From Fonticula-like sp. SCN 57-25 (Eukaryota > Nucleariida > Rotosphaerida), in contig MEDX01000017.1 in the NCBI GenBank assembly GCA_001724245.1, forward strand, positions 1 through 47,034: a stretch of DNA of 47,034 nt. Reading direction: 5' to 3'. Every line of letters begins with the position of its first letter. The stretch's first letter is position 1. A model generated the notes under the pieces. It saw only the letters and a list, made by a program, of their open reading frames with translations, was not told where the DNA came from and searched no databases. Both the position numbers and the translations under genes were made by a program. Below, one piece after another: positions 43,557 through 47,034 of this stretch.

Positions 43557-43595
43557 GCTGGGTCGCGCGCCGCAGCAGCTTACCGCCACAAGAAT

Positions 43596-43634
43596 CTAGT
43601 TTGCAGTTTGCAATTTGCAATCCAATTTGCGAGC
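43596..43634. promoter_or_regulatory. TTTGCAG/TTTGCAA repeat tract upstream of POM152-like gene
   Basis: AGTTTGCAGTTTGCAATTTG followed by caatccaatttgcgag lies about 40 bp upstream of the POM152-like start codon at 43556. Three to four TTTGCA words occur head to tail, the clearest copy of the element in the window. Confidence 0.55.
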
Positions 43635-43745
43635 AGCTAGCGAGTGGAGGGATGAAAGCTGAATGAACGAACGCATGTGTATTATGGGCCCTAGTATATT
43701 TTGCTCAAAGAAAGCTAGTTTTTTATTGTCATAATTGCGACAGAA

Positions 43746-46148
43746 TTAGAGTGCCGCGCGGATCGCGTCGACGTCAATGTTGTGAATCTTGTATGCGTCG
43801 ATAATATCAGAGCTCTGCCCGAATGTGGTGACGCCGAGCGAGCGCGTCGCGTTGCCCTGCACGGATCCGAGCCAGGCGAGCGCCGCCGGGTGGCCGTCCT
43901 GCACCGTCACAATCTTTGCCCCCTGCGGCACCGCCGCGAGCAGGGACGCAATATGCGAATCGGACGAGAACGCGGCCGCCTTGTGCCAGTCGCTGTACAG
44001 GCGCGCGTGCGACGTGACCGCGAGGAGCGCAACGTCGTCGCGGCCCTCGACGGCCTTGCTCGCCTCTGGCGCGACCGTTCCGGCGTAAGCAAGAACCGTC
44101 TTTGTCTTCTTGGACGGGGCGACGCGCCAGTAGGCGCCCTTGATGATGTCGTCGCGGAGCTCGGTGGTCATCTCGCGCTGCGGCTGGTCAAGCGGGCGCG
44201 TGGAGAGGCGCAGGTACACGCTACCGCCCTTCTCCTCCTGCATGTAGACGAATGCGTGGCGCGTAATGACGGCGAGCTCGTCGGCAAACGCGGGCTCGTA
44301 GCTGACGAGGCCCGGCTGCGAAAGGCCGATGAGCGGCGTGTTAATGGACTGGTGCGCGCCACCCTCTGGCGCGAGGCTGACGCCCGAGGGCGTTGCCACA
44401 AGCAGCATGCGCGCGTCCATGTAGCACGCGTAGTTGAGCGCATCGAGACCGCGCGCAATGAACGGGTCATACAGCGTGCCGATGGGGAGCAGGCGGCGGC
44501 CAAACACCGAGCTGCTCAGACCGAGCGCCGCAAGGATCAAAAACAGGTTGTTTTCGGCGATGCCCAGCTCAATGTGCTGCCCCTTGGGCGTCACGTCCCA
44601 CTTTTGCATCGAGGGCATCTTGCTCGCGCGGAACACGTCGGGGCGGTCGTTGAGGCCAAACACGCCGCGCTGGTTCACCCACCCGCCCAGGTTGGTCGAC
44701 GTGGCCACGTCGGGCGCCGTTGTGACAATGCGCGAGGCCAGAGGAAGCGTCGAGCGGCCGAGCTCCATCATGAGCTTGCCAAACGCCTCCTGCGTCGACA
44801 TCGTGGGGCTCGGCGGCAGCGACAGCACGTCGGGCACCGGCAGCGGCGCCTCGGTCAGCCGCCGCGAGCCAGGGCCGCCGCGCGCAAACGGAACCTTGCT
44901 GAGGAAGGCCTCGAGCTTTGCGCGCGGCGTCGAGAGACCAACAAAGCGGTCCCACTCGGAGCCAACGGGGACCTTGTGCGACGCCTGCAGCGCCGTCATC
45001 TGCGGTGTGTTGAGAAGGCCGCTGTGGTTGTCGCGGTGGCCCGCGAGCGGAAGGCCGTATCCCTTGACAGTGTAGGTGATGAAGCACGTCGGCGTCGACT
45101 CCTTGCCGGCCTCCTCAAAGGCCTCCAGAAGCGTCTCCATGCAGTGGCCGCCAAGGTTGGTCATAAGGCGGAAGAGCGCGTCGTCGTCGTGTGCGGCGAC
45201 AATGGCGAGTGCGTCGGCGTCATCGGCGAGATCGCGCTCCAGCGCGGCACGGAAGGCCTTGCCGCCCGAAAAGGTAAGCACAGAGTAGCGCACGTTGTCA
45301 ATCGCGTTCATCCAGCGGCGCAGCGACCGGCCACCAGGACGGTCAAACGCGGCCTGAAGCAGCTTGCCGTACTTTACCGTCAGTACGCGGAAGCCATTTG
45401 ACCGGAACAGGCGGTCAATCTGACGGAAAGAATTGTCGCCGACCACATTGTCGAGCGACTGGCGGTTGTAGTCAATAATCCACCAGTTATTGCGGACCTT
45501 GTGCTTCCAGCTCTCCAGCAGCACTTCATAGACATTACCTTCGTCCAGCTCGGCATCGCCAACAATGGCGATCATGCGGCCCGGACGGGCGGCATCCTCG
45601 CCGGTCCCCGCGGGAACCTGAGGCGCAAAGTCGCCGCCCTTGAGGGCGAGGTAGTCCTGCGTGAGGGCCGCAAAAGTGGTCACCGCGGCTCCAAGGCCCA
45701 CCGAACCGGTCGAAAAGTCAACATCGTCCTTGTCCTTGGTGCGCGACGGGTACGCCTGGACGCCTCCAAGAGAGCGGAAACGCTCAAGCTGATCGAGCGA
45801 CTGATGCCCAAGCATGTACTGGATCGCATGAAAGATCGGGCTCGCGTGAGGCTTCACTGCAACGCGGTCATGCGGCCGGAGCGCAGAAAAGTAGAGCGCA
45901 GTCAAAATGGTCGCCATGCTCGAGCTCGATGCCTGGTGGCCGCCAACCTTGATACCGTCGCGCTTGGGGCGAAGGTTGTTGGCATTGTGAATCATGTACG
46001 AGGAGAGCCACAAAACCTTGCTCTCCAGGTCACGCAGCGTGTCCAGGTCGCCAGCACCAGGCGCGCTCGCAAGCCACCGAAGGCCGACCGCAGGGCGCGC
46101 GGCCACCGCTGCCACGCCCGCGCGGTTCACACGACCCAGCCGCAACAT
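43746..46148 (-). CDS. Mitochondrially targeted AceE/transketolase-like thiamine-diphosphate enzyme
   Basis: A single-exon protein of 800 residues. The ATG at 46148 gives MLRLGRVNRAGVAAVAARPA, an Arg-rich acid-free presequence with an RWLASAP-type cleavage region, so matrix import is likely. The body is transketolase-superfamily: GGHQASSSSMATILTALYF, a ThDP motif GDAELDEGN...WWIIDYNRQSLD (about 197-225), CFITYTVKGYGLP, the activating Glu in IELGIAENNLF, and a C-terminus FGQSSDIIDAYKIHNID resembling the AceE end. It is closer to bacterial homodimeric 2-oxoacid dehydrogenase E1/transketolase-like proteins than to heterotetrameric PDHA/PDHB. The substrate (pyruvate, 2-oxobutyrate or a sugar phosphate) cannot be told. 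No intron, unlike many neighbours. Confidence 0.82.
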   Translation of the reverse strand: MLRLGRVNRAGVAAVAARPAVGLRWLASAPGAGDLDTLRDLESKVLWLSSYMIHNANNLRPKRDGIKVGGHQASSSSMATILTALYFSALRPHDRVAVKPHASPIFHAIQYMLGHQSLDQLERFRSLGGVQAYPSRTKDKDDVDFSTGSVGLGAAVTTFAALTQDYLALKGGDFAPQVPAGTGEDAARPGRMIAIVGDAELDEGNVYEVLLESWKHKVRNNWWIIDYNRQSLDNVVGDNSFRQIDRLFRSNGFRVLTVKYGKLLQAAFDRPGGRSLRRWMNAIDNVRYSVLTFSGGKAFRAALERDLADDADALAIVAAHDDDALFRLMTNLGGHCMETLLEAFEEAGKESTPTCFITYTVKGYGLPLAGHRDNHSGLLNTPQMTALQASHKVPVGSEWDRFVGLSTPRAKLEAFLSKVPFARGGPGSRRLTEAPLPVPDVLSLPPSPTMSTQEAFGKLMMELGRSTLPLASRIVTTAPDVATSTNLGGWVNQRGVFGLNDRPDVFRASKMPSMQKWDVTPKGQHIELGIAENNLFLILAALGLSSSVFGRRLLPIGTLYDPFIARGLDALNYACYMDARMLLVATPSGVSLAPEGGAHQSINTPLIGLSQPGLVSYEPAFADELAVITRHAFVYMQEEKGGSVYLRLSTRPLDQPQREMTTELRDDIIKGAYWRVAPSKKTKTVLAYAGTVAPEASKAVEGRDDVALLAVTSHARLYSDWHKAAAFSSDSHIASLLAAVPQGAKIVTVQDGHPAALAWLGSVQGNATRSLGVTTFGQSSDIIDAYKIHNIDVDAIRAAL

Positions 46149-46156
46149 TACAACAG

Positions 46157-46185
46157 GCTGCAAACCGTTGTGCAGTTTGCACTGA
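46157..46185. promoter_or_regulatory. TTTGCAG-type elements in the AceE-like/FG-Nup divergent promoter
   Basis: Two copies in inverted orientation, GGCTGCAAACC and TGCAGTTTGCACTG, lie directly 5' of the AceE-like start (46148, minus). They fall within the 142-bp spacer shared with the FG nucleoporin (46291, plus). Confidence 0.45.
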
Positions 46186-46290
46186 AATATATCCCTGTCA
46201 ATTGTCGATAGATGAGCGTGTCAATTTGTAGGCAATTTCTAATCAGCGTTTTTGAACGTGAGCCGCGCTCTGGCAACTGCTGCTGCTGCC

Positions 46291-47034
46291 ATGTCGGGCT
46301 TTACGTTCAACATGCCGGCTGCCGGAGGCGCATCGCCGTTCGGAGGCCAGGGTCAGACGACTGGCACCGCACAGACGGGCGGCTTTGGCACCGGCTTGGC
46401 TGGATTCGGCGGCTTTGGCTCGGCGCCTGCCGCTGGAGCCGCGCCGGCTGCCGGTGCTGCTCCCGCCGCCGGCGGATTCGGCGCTGCTCCTGCTGCAGGA
46501 GGATTTGGTGGGTTTGGTGCCGCTTCTACTGCGGCTAGGCCACCCGCTTCTACCGGCTTTGGGGCGGCTGCTGGTGCATTCGGTGCTCCTGCCGCTGCTC
46601 CTGCCGCTGGTGCGTTCGGTGCTCCTGCCGCTGCTCCTGCTGCTGGTGCTTTTGGCGCGCCTGCTGCTGGGGCTGCTCCTGCTGCCGGAGCTTTCGGTTT
46701 CGGTGCTGCACCTGCCGCTGGTGCTTCTGCTCCTGCCGCTGGTGCTCCTGCTGCGGGCGGATTTGGTTTTGGTGCCGCTGCTCCCGCTGCTGGCGCTGCT
46801 CCTGCTTTTGGCGCTGCTGCGCCCGCCGCTAGCGCTGCTCCTGCCTTCGGGGCTGCTGCTCCCGCTGCTGGTGCTGCCCCCGCCTTTGGCGCGCCCGCTG
46901 CGGGCACCGCTGCTCCTGCTGCGGGCGGATTCGGTTTCGGTGCTGCCGCGCCCGCTGCTGGCGCTGCTCCTGCCTTTGGTGCTGCTGCTCCCGCTGCTGG
47001 CGCTGCTCCTGCCTTTGGTGCTGCTGCTCCCGCT
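46291..47034 (+). CDS. FG-repeat nucleoporin (N-terminal part; continues past window)
   Basis: The frame is open for 248 codons to the window end. The start MSGFTFNM recalls the N-terminus of Nup62 (MSGFNF). The rest is low-complexity with GFG, GFGF and AFGA units spaced by Ala/Pro/Gly linkers of the type APAAGAAPA. FG nucleoporins line the pore channel and bind transport receptors. The Ala/Pro-rich linker instead of the common Ser/Thr/Asn is distinctive. The diagnostic C-terminal coiled coil (Nup62, Nup54, Nup58) or autoproteolytic domain (Nup98) lies outside the window, so no symbol is given. The nucleotide repeat gctgctcctgctgc may make the array length unstable. Confidence 0.8.
   Translation, partial: MSGFTFNMPAAGGASPFGGQGQTTGTAQTGGFGTGLAGFGGFGSAPAAGAAPAAGAAPAAGGFGAAPAAGGFGGFGAASTAARPPASTGFGAAAGAFGAPAAAPAAGAFGAPAAAPAAGAFGAPAAGAAPAAGAFGFGAAPAAGASAPAAGAPAAGGFGFGAAAPAAGAAPAFGAAAPAASAAPAFGAAAPAAGAAPAFGAPAAGTAAPAAGGFGFGAAAPAAGAAPAFGAAAPAAGAAPAFGAAAPA

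Noticed and set aside
43782-45401. 539-codon plus-strand frame opposite the AceE-like gene
   Set aside because: The minus frame encodes conserved enzyme motifs; the plus frame is Arg/Val-rich with no recognisable domain.
46440-47034. Minus-strand Ala/Pro/Gly frame opposite the FG nucleoporin
   Set aside because: A mirror of the gctgctcctgct repeat; the plus frame has the start, FG spacing and Nup62-like N-terminus.
1-47034. CRISPR arrays, insertion sequences or transposons
   Set aside because: No spaced direct repeats, terminal inverted repeats with transposase, or reverse transcriptase frames were seen.

Overview
The window is nuclear DNA from a compact, intron-rich, probably free-living unicellular eukaryote. 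It uses the standard stop codons and carries about 20 protein genes plus one tRNA gene in 47 kb. I inferred 46 spliceosomal introns from reading frame and homology. Most are 44-110 nt, with one of 227 nt. The gene mix includes CAMTA, SCAMP, NBAS, NUDCD1, a POM152-type nucleoporin, sushi/EGF modules and a stand-alone C-CAP protein. This excludes bacteria and is unlike typical fungi or land plants, but I cannot assign a lineage with confidence.

Layout. 1-2138 (-): secreted or surface protein with EGF and tandem sushi-like repeats, cut by the window start. 2790-3556 (-): proteasome PSMB2. 3689-4582 (+): degenerate SDR. 4661-5593 (-): unknown. 5697-12650 (+): NBAS. 12947-14046 (+): PRPP synthetase. 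14300-16336 (-): CAMTA. 16544-17514 (-): ZFPL1. 17835-18771 (+): SCAMP. 19016-20608 (-): coactosin-like ADF-H protein. 21482-22729 (+): RBR ubiquitin ligase. 23049-23582 (-): C-CAP protein. 23873-24114 (+): doubtful small gene. 24415-24938 (+): Dabb protein. 25106-29910 (-): six-PH RasGAP. 30871-31313 (+): LTO1. 31555-36394 (-): CHD1. 36667-36739 (-): tRNA-Val. 36914-37584 (+): unknown. 37647-39518 (-): NUDCD1. 39770-43556 (-): POM152-like. 43746-46148 (-): mitochondrial AceE/transketolase-like enzyme. 46291 to the end (+): FG nucleoporin, cut by the window end.

How the genes work together: this is mostly a housekeeping neighbourhood with no operon-like unit. Loose themes are ER-Golgi traffic (NBAS, ZFPL1, SCAMP), nuclear pore (POM152-like, FG-Nup), actin (ADF-H, C-CAP), Ras signalling and ubiquitin/proteasome. 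Many genes are divergent pairs with short shared promoters. Several 5' regions carry a recurring TTTGCAG/TTTGCAA tract, and others carry E2F-like or CCAAT-like sites.

The most notable signals are: a 5' splice site consensus GTRCG instead of GTRAGT; sushi modules each encoded by one phase 1-1 exon; a PH2-RasGAP-PH4 protein; a CHD1 with PIP-box-like tail motifs; an organelle-targeted bacterial-type transketolase/AceE-like enzyme; and a POM152-type nucleoporin in a seemingly non-fungal genome.
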